A DNA stretch of 64,000 nucleotides. Origin: Acholeplasmataceae bacterium. GTDB taxonomy: Bacteria > Bacillota_I > Bacilli_A > ML615J-28 > CAG-698. The stretch lies in contig DUTX01000093.1 of assembly GCA_012841865.1 (NCBI GenBank), forward strand, positions 1 through 64,000, in the 5' to 3' direction. The position numbers were made by a program, and so were the translations under genes. Every line of letters begins with the position of its first letter. Position 1 is the stretch's first letter. Below the pieces are notes generated by a model. It had not been told where the DNA came from and ran no database searches. It worked only from the letters and a program-made list of their open reading frames with translations. Shown here one piece after another: positions 1 through 5,457 of this stretch.

Positions 1-45
1 CTCATAACCCGGAGGTCGGAGGTTCGAATCCTCCCCCCGCAACCA
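1..45 (+). tRNA. tRNA-Met (initiator, CAT), 3' part
   Basis: The window opens inside this gene, at the anticodon arm. The visible part reads CTCATAACCC (anticodon CAT), then the variable loop, a T arm with GGTTCGAATC, and an encoded CCA at 43-45. The acceptor 3' strand CCCCGCAA with a C-rich end is typical of initiator tRNA-fMet rather than elongator Met. It is the first visible member of a tRNA operon continuing with Asp and Phe. Confidence 0.88.
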
Positions 46-47
46 AT

Positions 48-123
48 GGTCCCATGGTGTAGTGGTTAACATGCCAGTCTGTCACACTGGAGATCGCGGG
101 TTCAAGTCCCGTTGGGACCGCCA
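48..123 (+). tRNA. tRNA-Asp (GTC)
   Basis: A complete 76-nt cloverleaf. The acceptor GGTCCCA pairs with TGGGACC, the anticodon loop CTGTCAC lies between CCAGT and ACTGG, the T arm contains GGTTCAAGTCC, and CCA is encoded at 121-123. It lies 2 nt after the initiator tRNA and 5 nt before tRNA-Phe, so the three are one transcript. Confidence 0.97.
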
Positions 124-128
124 TTTTT

Positions 129-204
129 GGCTCGGTAGCTCAGTTGGTAGAGCAATGGACTGAAAATCCATGTGTCGCCGGTTCGATTCCGGCCTGAGCC
201 ACCA
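129..204 (+). tRNA. tRNA-Phe (GAA), integration target
   Basis: A complete 76-nt tRNA. The acceptor GGCTCGG pairs with CTGAGCC, the anticodon loop is CTGAAAA (GAA), the T arm holds GGTTCGATTCC, and CCA is encoded at 202-204. Its 3' part (157-205) recurs perfectly at 5192-5240, which marks it as the attachment site of an integrated element. The gene itself stays intact at the left junction, and the operon's likely terminator now sits 5 kb away at 5247-5270. Confidence 0.97.
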
Positions 205-205
205 T
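157..205 (+). repeat. attL: tRNA-Phe 3' end, left 49-bp copy
   Basis: This is the tRNA-Phe segment from the anticodon stem (GGACTGAAAATCC) through CCA plus one T. It is identical over 49 bp to 5192-5240; the match breaks at T156 versus A5191 and at C206 versus T5241. Tyrosine integrases commonly cross over within such tRNA arms. Confidence 0.95.
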
Positions 206-273
206 CGACTAGAAATCAGTTCTTAATCATTCTTTTTTGAATGATTTTAATTTTAAATTTATATATGTAAAAA

Positions 274-349
274 TTGCATATGCAAATAATGCATATTTAT
301 AATATCATACAAAATTTGGAAATGCAAGCACTTTATGCAATTTTTGCAT
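274..349 (+). promoter_or_regulatory. Promoter and operator array of the element regulator
   Basis: TTGCAT (274-279) and TATAAT (298-303) are 18 bp apart. The -35 lies inside the perfect palindrome TTGCATATGCAA (274-285). The half-site ATGCAA or TTGCAT recurs at 322-327, 335-340 and 344-349, the last two forming ATGCAA-TTT-TTGCAT. Such spaced symmetric sites next to a Cro/CI-like gene suggest autoregulation; the assignment of the binding protein is inference. Confidence 0.6.
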
Positions 350-374
350 TAAAATTTGGAAAAGGAGGTTCATT

Positions 375-578
375 ATGGCCGAAAGATTAAGAGAAATAAG
401 AAAATTAAAAAAATTAACACAAGAAGATTTAGCAAAATACCTAAACTTAAATCAATCGCAAATTGCAAGATATGAAAAGGGTGAATTAAGTTTAAACGCT
501 AATCTTATCAAAAAAATATGCTTATATTTTAATATTTCTGCAGATTGGTTGTTAGGCTTAAAAGATAATTTTAATTAA
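375..578 (+). CDS. Cro/CI-type (XRE) transcriptional regulator
   Basis: A 67-residue protein made almost entirely of one helix-turn-helix domain, with residues 15-36 (LTQEDLAKYLNLNQSQIARY) matching the HTH_3 pattern. The start follows AAAGGAGG with good spacing. There is no peptidase or dimerisation tail, so it resembles a Cro-like protein or a short element repressor. It is the first plus-strand gene inside the left end of the tRNA-Phe element, with symmetric ATGCAA sites upstream, so it probably controls the element's gene expression. Confidence 0.85.
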   Translation: MAERLREIRKLKKLTQEDLAKYLNLNQSQIARYEKGELSLNANLIKKICLYFNISADWLLGLKDNFN

Positions 579-593
579 TTAAAGGAGATAAAA

Positions 594-1153
594 ATGGGGA
601 TTTGCATTAAATGTGGAAACGAATGTAAAGATAATCATAAGTATTCTATAGAGTGTTATAAAAAAGCACAAAATTACTGCATATTATGCAGCAATCCATT
701 ATTCGAAAACGATAATTTTATTGATTACAAAGAAATGAATTAATATGCGAAAAATGTTTTGAAATAATATATAAAAAAATAAATAAATATATTCCCACAC
801 ACAAAGCTACAGATGGACACTGGGTCAGATCTAGAGGAGAAATGATTGTAGATAATTACTTTTTTACCAATAATATATCACACATTTATGAAAAAAAAGT
901 TTTTAATAAAAATAACCCAGAAGAAAATTGCACATGCGATTTCTATATTCCAAAATATAATGCTTACATTGAAATATGGGGTTATGAGGACGACCCAAAA
1001 TACGAAGAACAAAAAATATTCAAAGAAAAAATATATCAATCCAACAACATAAAAATAATAAATATATACCCTAAAAATATTGATTCAGGAATTGATGATT
1101 TTTTAATAAAAGAACTATTAAAATACGAGAGCTTGATTAAGCTCTTTTTTTAA
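594..1153 (+). pseudogene. Zinc-ribbon PD-(D/E)XK-type nuclease, frame broken near 725-743
   Basis: The first frame (594-743) starts after AAAGGAG and encodes 49 residues with C4/C7/C11, C21 and a CILC pair, ending in TAA. The -1 frame is open from 725 and continues with ICEKC, completing a CxxC...CxxC ribbon. It then reads ATDGHWVRSRGEM, CDFYIP and YIEIWG, ending at 1153. That pattern (VRS-x-E, DFY, E-x-W) resembles a family of small PD-(D/E)XK-like nucleases that follow zinc ribbons. The join needs a -1 shift between 725 and 740, where I see no classic slippery heptamer, so mutation or sequencing error is most likely. The ATG at 842 lies within the conserved motif and is unlikely to be the true start. 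Confidence 0.65.
1129..1151 (+). terminator. Terminator inside the nuclease 3' end
   Basis: GAGCTT-GATT-AAGCTC followed by seven T forms a compact intrinsic terminator overlapping the last codons of the nuclease frame. It separates it from the convergent integrase gene, whose stop overlaps at 1150-1152. Confidence 0.75.
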
Positions 1154-1965
1154 TAAGGATATATAAGATCATATTTCTCTCGCATATATTCATCATCCAA
1201 ATGTAAATATATACGAGTAATATTATAATTACTATGTCCTAAAATATTAGCAACATCTTCTATTCCAGCACCATTTTTCAACATATTAGTCGCTAAGCTG
1301 TGACGAAGAACATGAGATGAAAATTTTTTTAAATTTAAATCCTTTTTTACTTTTTCAAAAATTCTTCGAATAATAGAATATGTAAGCTTACATCCAAAAA
1401 GATAATGTCCTTTCAAAGAAAAATTTTTTAAAAGTTCATTAGTAAATGATGATAAATAGACAATCCTTTCCTTATGATTTTTAGTTTTTTTAAGGCATAT
1501 AAGGCCCAAATTTGCATTATAATCAGTTTTCTTTAATGCCATTAATTCAGACAACCTTATACCTGTGTCAATAAAAACAAACATAATTTGAGTGTTTCTA
1601 ATAGATAATAAAGAATTATAATTAAGATTTACAAGCAAATATTTTTTTATTCTTTTAATTTCTAAAGCAGAAAGATAATCGAATCGATTGTTATTTTCTC
1701 GCAATTTAGGAATATTCTCAAATTCAAAATTAAAAAATTTTAATAATCTTTTCATTAAACCAATTCTTTTATTAATAGTATTGTTAGATAAACCTTTCTG
1801 TTTCATTAATCGAATAAGATCATAAAAGTTAATCTGATTTAATGAAACATCACCAAGATACGAAAAAAGGGCATTTAAATGCACCTTTTCAAATTCATAA
1901 GTTCCACGTGATTTCATAACAAGACTATTTTCTAGATATTTTTTAATAGACTCTTCTAGTTTCAT
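1150..1965 (-). CDS. Tyrosine recombinase / integrase
   Basis: A 271-residue XerC/D-like integrase. The N-terminal part (about 1-95) is a SAM-like core-binding domain. The catalytic domain shows R137 in DTGIRLSEL, a Lys in the beta-hairpin near 160, H218-x-x-R221-H222, H244 in LGHSN and the nucleophile Y253. All catalytic residues are present, so the enzyme looks intact. The start follows GAGGTGAG. It lies at the end of a minus-strand series of element genes. It is the obvious candidate to integrate and excise at the tRNA-Phe 3' end. Confidence 0.95.
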   Translation of the reverse strand: MKLEESIKKYLENSLVMKSRGTYEFEKVHLNALFSYLGDVSLNQINFYDLIRLMKQKGLSNNTINKRIGLMKRLLKFFNFEFENIPKLRENNNRFDYLSALEIKRIKKYLLVNLNYNSLLSIRNTQIMFVFIDTGIRLSELMALKKTDYNANLGLICLKKTKNHKERIVYLSSFTNELLKNFSLKGHYLFGCKLTYSIIRRIFEKVKKDLNLKKFSSHVLRHSLATNMLKNGAGIEDVANILGHSNYNITRIYLHLDDEYMREKYDLIYPY

Positions 1966-2019
1966 ATTCTCACCTCTACATATATAATAGCATTTTTTAC
2001 CAATTTACCCAAATTCCTA

Positions 2020-2298
2020 TTAAACTATTTCTTTTTTCTTACGATTCTGAATCTTATCTTTAAAATGCTTAATCATTTTAACTCGTGCTTTTCTTTTAGC
2101 AATCTCAACCAAAAATGCAATAAAACCTAAAACTAAAACAATAATAAGCCAAATCCACCATGTTTGTTTAAAAGCATTTTTTATTCCCTCGGCCAACGAT
2201 TCAGAAAAATTCCTCATAATTTCGGAATCGCAACCAGAAATTACAAAAAGCATTAAAAATAAAACAAAAATTAATAAAAATTGCTTAATTCGTTTCAA
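2020..2298 (-). CDS. Small lipoprotein-like membrane protein of the element
   Basis: A 92-residue protein with an N-terminal signal sequence ending in a lipobox-like VISGC (Cys23), a short polar stretch, then a second hydrophobic segment (about 47-64, WWIWLIIVLVLGFIAFLV) and a very basic tail. It begins with TTG after GGGGGTGA and overlaps the stop of the preceding gene by 4 nt, so the two are translationally coupled. I do not recognise the family. A membrane role such as exclusion, or assistance to a helper element, is conceivable but unproven. Confidence 0.72.
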   Translation of the reverse strand: MKRIKQFLLIFVLFLMLFVISGCDSEIMRNFSESLAEGIKNAFKQTWWIWLIIVLVLGFIAFLVEIAKRKARVKMIKHFKDKIQNRKKKEIV

Positions 2299-2540
2299 AA
2301 ATTCACCCCCAAAGATGATATTTCAATACGCTCAACCAAACTCTCAAACTTAGCCGGAACAACAACATTTAAATAATCAAGAATTGAATCTAATTCCTCT
2401 TCTCTATACTGTCTTGCTTTAGCAAAATCAGCACACAAATATACTTCTCCTTCATCATCTACTTCATAAACATATTCCCTTAAAAAATTGCCTTTATCAA
2501 CTTCAAACAAAATTTCAATAATAAACCTATCAACCATCAT
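2295..2540 (-). CDS. Unknown 81-residue element protein
   Basis: A small acidic protein with no recognised motif. It starts after GGGAGG at 2540 (a second ATG follows at 2537). Its start overlaps the stop of the 410-residue gene, and its stop overlaps the start of the lipoprotein-like gene. This tight coupling supports it as real. No function can be assigned. Confidence 0.7.
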   Translation of the reverse strand: MMVDRFIIEILFEVDKGNFLREYVYEVDDEGEVYLCADFAKARQYREEELDSILDYLNVVVPAKFESLVERIEISSLGVNF

Positions 2541-3769
2541 TTAATCCTCCCTTCCATATAAAACAAAAGCAAATCAAAAAAAGAAACCTCATACTTGTTT
2601 TCACCATCGAAATAAAGCATTTCAAAAAAAGGAAAATATTCCACTTCAAGGCAGAATTCTACATATTTAACTTCGGACTCATCCAAATACATCCTCACGA
2701 TGCCATTGTCAGACCATTCACATTTGACAACATAATCTTTGAACTTGTCCCGATAATTATCAAGAAGATTCCAATATTCCCCAGGAAATTTATTAAAAAC
2801 AAAATTATCAAGAAAATCAGCAAAGGATCCAGATTCCAAAACACCAAAAAACTCATCATTCCCAACAAATTCAGCATTTCCCACTACTTCTCCGGAAGCA
2901 ACAGGAATTTGTCCATCGCTTCCGGATGAAGCTTCTTTTTGGTCAGACGTCTGACCATTTTCAATTTCTTCTTTTAAAACATCATTAACATGATCATAAA
3001 ACTTCTCATCAATAATTTTTTTAAAATCCTCAAAATCCTTTACTTCCGGCCAACCGAAATTCCTTAGATAACCAACATAGATATAAATACCACGATATTT
3101 TCTAAAATTAACATTAATTTCTAACAAAGATTTCCTTTTATAACGAAATAATACTTGAGAAGAACCATCCTTTATATTTTCCAATTTATAATTAACAGAA
3201 TATTTAACTTCCGGAAATTTTTCAGACAAAAATTTTACAACATAATTAACAGATTTATTTATAAAAGAATCTGAATCATCTCTGTTAAGTAAAGATTCAT
3301 ATAACTTTTGAATTTTATCATTAAATTTATTTTCACGTATTTTTCTGACAGACATTTCAGGAGTATATTTATCTAAATCAATTTCCGGGACAGATAAAAG
3401 TTCAACAAGCTGAGAATAACCAAACCCAGAATATTCTTCTTTTAATTTCACAGCATAATATTCATTATAATTAGAAACATCACAAAATCTATCAGCTATA
3501 CCAATCATATTTTTTACAGTCGTTTTCGCAAGCTCAAATTCATTAAATGCATATTCATATATATTTTTATAACCAACAAATTTAAAAATTTGATTCTTTT
3601 TAATATAATATAATCGAACAGCAATATTAAGATAATTATCAAAAACATTATCAAGAAATTTCCTAATAGAAAGAGTTAACTGATCATACTTTCTTGATAC
3701 TTCAAAAACATCATTGACATTTTCAAAATTAACTGCAGAATTCATATCATATTTTATTATTTCATTCAT
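2537..3769 (-). CDS. Large unknown element protein, DNA-binding-like N-terminal half
   Basis: A 410-residue protein and the largest gene of the element. Residues about 30-100 are helical, with a FVGYKNIYEYAFNEFELAKTTVK stretch reminiscent of phage and ICE proteins that carry an HTH-like segment. It is followed by YSQLVELLSVPE...TPEMSVRKIREN, a pattern I associate with Clostridia mobile-element proteins. A low-complexity, acidic Ser/Gly linker (about 283-315) leads to an acidic C-terminal domain with many Tyr and Phe. It starts after AGGAGAG and begins 2 bp after the 60-residue gene ends. It may be a replication or partition protein, but that is inference. Confidence 0.75.
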   Translation of the reverse strand: MNEIIKYDMNSAVNFENVNDVFEVSRKYDQLTLSIRKFLDNVFDNYLNIAVRLYYIKKNQIFKFVGYKNIYEYAFNEFELAKTTVKNMIGIADRFCDVSNYNEYYAVKLKEEYSGFGYSQLVELLSVPEIDLDKYTPEMSVRKIRENKFNDKIQKLYESLLNRDDSDSFINKSVNYVVKFLSEKFPEVKYSVNYKLENIKDGSSQVLFRYKRKSLLEINVNFRKYRGIYIYVGYLRNFGWPEVKDFEDFKKIIDEKFYDHVNDVLKEEIENGQTSDQKEASSGSDGQIPVASGEVVGNAEFVGNDEFFGVLESGSFADFLDNFVFNKFPGEYWNLLDNYRDKFKDYVVKCEWSDNGIVRMYLDESEVKYVEFCLEVEYFPFFEMLYFDGENKYEVSFFDLLLFYMEGRIK

Positions 3770-3771
3770 TT

Positions 3772-3954
3772 TTATCTCTCCTGAATATTCTCAATTATTT
3801 TCTGCTGCAATTCTTCAAGACTTTTAATCGCAAAACGACTTAGATAACCTTGTTCCCTTCTAATGCTGGAATCAATAAGCCATAAGATTCGCTGAAGAGA
3901 AAAACCATCAAGTTCAATCTGATAACGTTTCAAAACATCAATAGGAACTTCCAT
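3772..3954 (-). CDS. Unknown 60-residue element protein
   Basis: The chosen start is the ATG at 3954, because AAAGGAGGT lies 6 nt upstream of it; the longer frame from 3978 would read through that binding site. The product (MEVPIDVLKRYQIELDGF...) is helical and charged. It is the first gene of the minus-strand run that continues into the 410-residue gene. The family is not recognised. It is transcribed divergently from the small RNA unit at 4005-4123. Confidence 0.7.
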   Translation of the reverse strand: MEVPIDVLKRYQIELDGFSLQRILWLIDSSIRREQGYLSRFAIKSLEELQQKIIENIQER

Positions 3955-4004
3955 GATCTTACCTCCTTTTTGTATCAAAAATTAAATTTAAAGCATAATA
4001 TTTA

Positions 4005-4033
4005 TTGACATTCAATTTTTTTCATGTTAAAAT
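4005..4033 (+). promoter_or_regulatory. Promoter of small RNA cassette 1
   Basis: TTGACA (4005-4010) and TAAAAT (4028-4033) are separated by 17 bp. The spacer carries ACAT...ATGT symmetry shared with the promoters at 4956 and 5101. No open reading frame with a ribosome binding site follows before the terminator at 4095-4123. Confidence 0.7.
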
Positions 4034-4039
4034 AAACAA

Positions 4040-4123
4040 AGTCATGCATAAGACTATAAAATTTGCAAGCTGCATAATTATTTATTATGCAGGCGCAGTA
4101 GTTTAAAACTACTGCCTTTTTTT
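4040..4123 (+). ncRNA. Candidate small RNA 1 of the element
   Basis: A roughly 85-nt transcript is predicted between the promoter at 4005-4033 and the terminator at 4095-4123. It would hold a perfect 9-bp stem (CTGCATAAT 4070-4078 with ATTATGCAG 4084-4092) followed by the terminator hairpin. The 3' end is antisense to the last codons of the minus-strand frame ending at 4109. I do not recognise an RNA family. Confidence 0.55.
4095..4123 (+). terminator. Terminator of small RNA cassette 1
   Basis: GCAGTAG (4095-4101) pairs with CTACTGC (4109-4115) around TTTAAAA, followed by C and a T7 run. The stop codon of the minus-strand reading frame (4109-4111) lies within this hairpin. Confidence 0.8.
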
Positions 4124-4584
4124 ATTATAATCATCTACTTCTTTAAGCAATTTCTTAACTTCCGAAGTATCAATTTTTTCATTTAACCTAGATTCATAAA
4201 AATTATAATATTTTAAAGGACGTTTGTATCTATCCTTAGAAATAGTCTTCAATTTCAAAAATGTTTTCCGATTATTACTTAAAGACTTAATTGGTCTTCT
4301 TACACCACTTCTAGAATGAGTAATAAGATTTACTGAAGAATTATTTTTTTATCAGTTCTATAAACCAAATAATGATGTATCTGACCATGATCAGAATACA
4401 TGTAAGCCATATTCACATCAGGCATCATTAAAACATTTCCGGGTTCTTTTAAAAAATTTAACCTCTTCAATTCTAAATAAGCTTTTCTCCTTTGACCAGG
4501 AGAACAATTTTTATTTTTAACCATAAATTGATTAATTCTAATTTTATCAATTATCTTTTTCGAGCGACCCAAATCAATTCCCAC
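4109..4584 (-). pseudogene. Unknown element gene, split by a frameshift at an A7 run
   Basis: The first frame (4330-4584, up to 84 residues, SPGQRRKAYLELKRL...HHYLVYRTDKK) ends in TAA just after an A7 tract at 4344-4350 (minus-strand sense). In the -1 frame, translation would run on without a stop to 4109 (NNSSVNLITHSRSGVRRPIK...), giving a basic protein of about 158 residues. The second part lacks any start codon with a ribosome binding site, which favours a single original gene. GTG 4584 sits almost on its SD; TTG at 4572 has AGGTGG at better spacing. Transcript slippage on A7 could also restore the frame. Confidence 0.55.
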
Positions 4585-4587
4585 CTT

Positions 4588-4699
4588 TCACATTTCTAAA
4601 ACATTAAGCTCTTCCGGCTGAGTATTCTCAAAATAATAGGCGAATTCCACAAAATCCCACAAAACACTCACCAGGCAATTTGCCTGAATTTTTTTTCAT
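4588..4699 (-). pseudogene. Small frame interrupted at an A8 run
   Basis: An ATG at 4699 is preceded by TAGAGGT at good spacing and followed at once by A8. The zero frame gives only a 23-codon peptide. The other frame, reached by losing one A, encodes a plausible acidic peptide (CLVSVLWDFVEFAYYFENTQ...) ending at 4588, directly before the next gene. A GTG at 4671 could start a 27-residue version. Either a frameshift or slippage is needed for the full frame. Low certainty. Confidence 0.35.
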
Positions 4700-4727
4700 A
4701 AATTAACCTCTATAGAATGAATTTTAA

Positions 4728-4907
4728 TCATTTTCTTTCCCCCTTAACATTAGGTAAATATTTAATCAAAGATTCTTTAAGTTCTTCAAGATTTTTAATT
4801 TCATGCTTTTTAAACAAAGAAGAATAATTAGCATACTGCAGCGAAAATATGCGATTATCAATAAGATCGATTATCTTTTTTGCATTATTTTCAGAAATTA
4901 CAATCAT
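4728..4907 (-). CDS. Unknown 59-residue element protein
   Basis: An open frame starting MIVISENNAKKIIDLIDNR and ending KGERK. It is helical and charged, with only a weak upstream GAAGAA. Its TGA overlaps a following ATG in ATGA fashion (an 11-codon peptide), and it points the same way as the rest of the minus-strand element genes. The family is not recognised. Confidence 0.55.
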   Translation of the reverse strand: MIVISENNAKKIIDLIDNRIFSLQYANYSSLFKKHEIKNLEELKESLIKYLPNVKGERK

Positions 4908-4955
4908 ATAATTCTTCTTTCATGTATCATATTTATTTTAATTTCATAAAATATA

Positions 4956-4984
4956 TTGACATTAAATTTTTTTAATGTTATCAT
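4956..4984 (+). promoter_or_regulatory. Promoter of small RNA cassette 2, with palindromic spacer
   Basis: TTGACA (4956-4961) and TATCAT (4979-4984) are 17 bp apart. The spacer contains a perfect inverted repeat, ACATTAAA-TTTT-TTTAATGT (ending at 4978), a probable operator. It lies between divergent units: this RNA and the 59-residue gene. Confidence 0.68.
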
Positions 4985-4990
4985 ATTTAT

Positions 4991-5082
4991 GCCCACGTTG
5001 GTTAATCCACAGTTTACTATCTCAATTAGTAAACGCCGGGCGAATCGTAAGGGCTTCACAAAAAGTGAAGTTCCTTTTTTTT
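4991..5082 (+). ncRNA. Candidate small RNA 2 of the element
   Basis: A transcript of about 90 nt from the 4956 promoter to the terminator at 5051-5082. It can fold into a compact three-way shape: GCCC (4991-4994) with GGGC (5038-5041), TGG (4999-5001) with CCA (5007-5009), and a 7-bp stem GTTTACT (5012-5018) with AGTAAAC (5028-5034), followed by the terminator. No coding frame of note is present, and I do not recognise an RNA family. Confidence 0.5.
5051..5082 (+). terminator. Terminator of small RNA cassette 2
   Basis: CTTCAC (5054-5059) pairs with GTGAAG (5065-5070) around five A. The outer GG/CC pairs extend it, and a T8 run follows. Confidence 0.8.
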
Positions 5083-5100
5083 ATTTTTTTTCGATTATTG

Positions 5101-5129
5101 TTGACATAAAATTTAACATATGTTAAAAT
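5101..5129 (+). promoter_or_regulatory. Outward promoter at the right end of the element
   Basis: TTGACA (5101-5106), 17 bp, TAAAAT (5124-5129), with ACAT and ATATGT half-sites in the spacer. It points toward attR 60 bp away. An AAAAAAGC/GCTTTTTT terminator (5146-5170) follows after about 15 nt, so the transcript is either about 35 nt long or attenuated read-through. In the excised circle this promoter would face the regulator gene at 375. Confidence 0.62.
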
Positions 5130-5145
5130 TTATTAGGCTAGGTAG

Positions 5146-5170
5146 AAAAAAGCCGAAATTTGCTTTTTTT
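5146..5170 (+). terminator. Short terminator after the outward promoter
   Basis: AAAAAAGC (5146-5153) pairs with GCTTTTTT (5162-5169) around CGAAATTT. It lies between the promoter at 5101 and attR. Confidence 0.6.
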
Positions 5171-5191
5171 GGGGATTTTTTCCTACTGCAA

Positions 5192-5240
5192 GGACTGAAA
5201 ATCCATGTGTCGCCGGTTCGATTCCGGCCTGAGCCACCAT
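5192..5240 (+). repeat. attR: partial tRNA-Phe copy, right 49-bp repeat
   Basis: This is a perfect copy of 157-205 without the 5' half of a tRNA, so it is not a functional gene. It is followed 6 bp later by a strong terminator (5247-5270), which fits the original end of the tRNA operon. That places the right border of the inserted element here. Confidence 0.95.
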
Positions 5241-5246
5241 TAGAGA

Positions 5247-5270
5247 AATGCTATGGTAATAGCATTTTTT
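5247..5270 (+). terminator. Displaced tRNA operon terminator
   Basis: AATGCTAT-GGTA-ATAGCATT followed by T4 and more, starting 6 bp after the tRNA-Phe 3' copy. Before integration this would have sat directly behind tRNA-Phe; the element now separates them. Confidence 0.8.
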
Positions 5271-5307
5271 GTTTTTCCTCTCCTCAAAAAGGTTTATTTT
5301 TAAAAGC

Positions 5308-5335
5308 AGGTTATGCATTATGCGTAACCTTTTTA
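5308..5335 (+). terminator. Second hairpin with T run downstream of attR
   Basis: AGGTTATGC pairs with GCGTAACCT with one G-T wobble, followed by T4. It may reinforce termination of the tRNA operon. Confidence 0.5.
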
Positions 5336-5408
5336 TATGGCAATTATTATTAAATATTTAAGCATTACTTTAAGCGGTTTCTTATTTTTAATGAACATGT
5401 ATTAATGA

Positions 5409-5437
5409 TTGCTTAACCAAAGGATATTTGGTAAAAT
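5409..5437 (+). promoter_or_regulatory. Promoter of the HAD phosphatase gene
   Basis: TTGCTT, 17 bp, TAAAAT. It lies 20 bp before the chosen ATG at 5458. Confidence 0.55.
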
Positions 5438-5457
5438 GTATTTACAAAGGAGATATT

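Larger units (their letters stand above)
157..5240. mobile_element. ~5.0-kb integrative element in tRNA-Phe
   Basis: The region is bounded by perfect 49-bp direct repeats of the tRNA-Phe 3' end (157-205 and 5192-5240), giving a unit of 5035 bp. It carries a tyrosine recombinase (1150-1965), a Cro/CI-type regulator (375-578), a zinc-ribbon nuclease gene, a minus-strand operon of unknown proteins, and three short promoter-terminator units. Its coding is visibly more AT-rich than the flanking host genes. I see no capsid, terminase, relaxase or conjugation gene. It could be a phage satellite, a minimal mobilizable element, or a decayed remnant. The boundaries are firm; the class is unknown. Confidence 0.93.

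Noticed and set aside
725-740. Programmed -1 frameshift site in the nuclease gene
   Set aside because: No X-XXY-YYZ heptamer is in the correct frame and no A7-like run is present, so I treat the break as mutation or sequencing error.
842-1153. Separate 103-residue gene starting at ATG 842
   Set aside because: The ATG lies inside the conserved VRSRGEM motif and the SD-like AGGAG is only 2 nt away; the coding sense clearly extends upstream in the same frame.
5192-5240. Second tRNA-Phe gene
   Set aside because: Only the 3' part from the anticodon stem is present; the acceptor 5' strand and D arm are missing, so it is an attachment-site copy.
5120-5353. Open frames across attR on both strands (5120-5353 plus, 5133-5318 minus)
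   Set aside because: Both run through the tRNA-Phe repeat, a terminator hairpin and the small RNA promoter, and lack ribosome binding sites.
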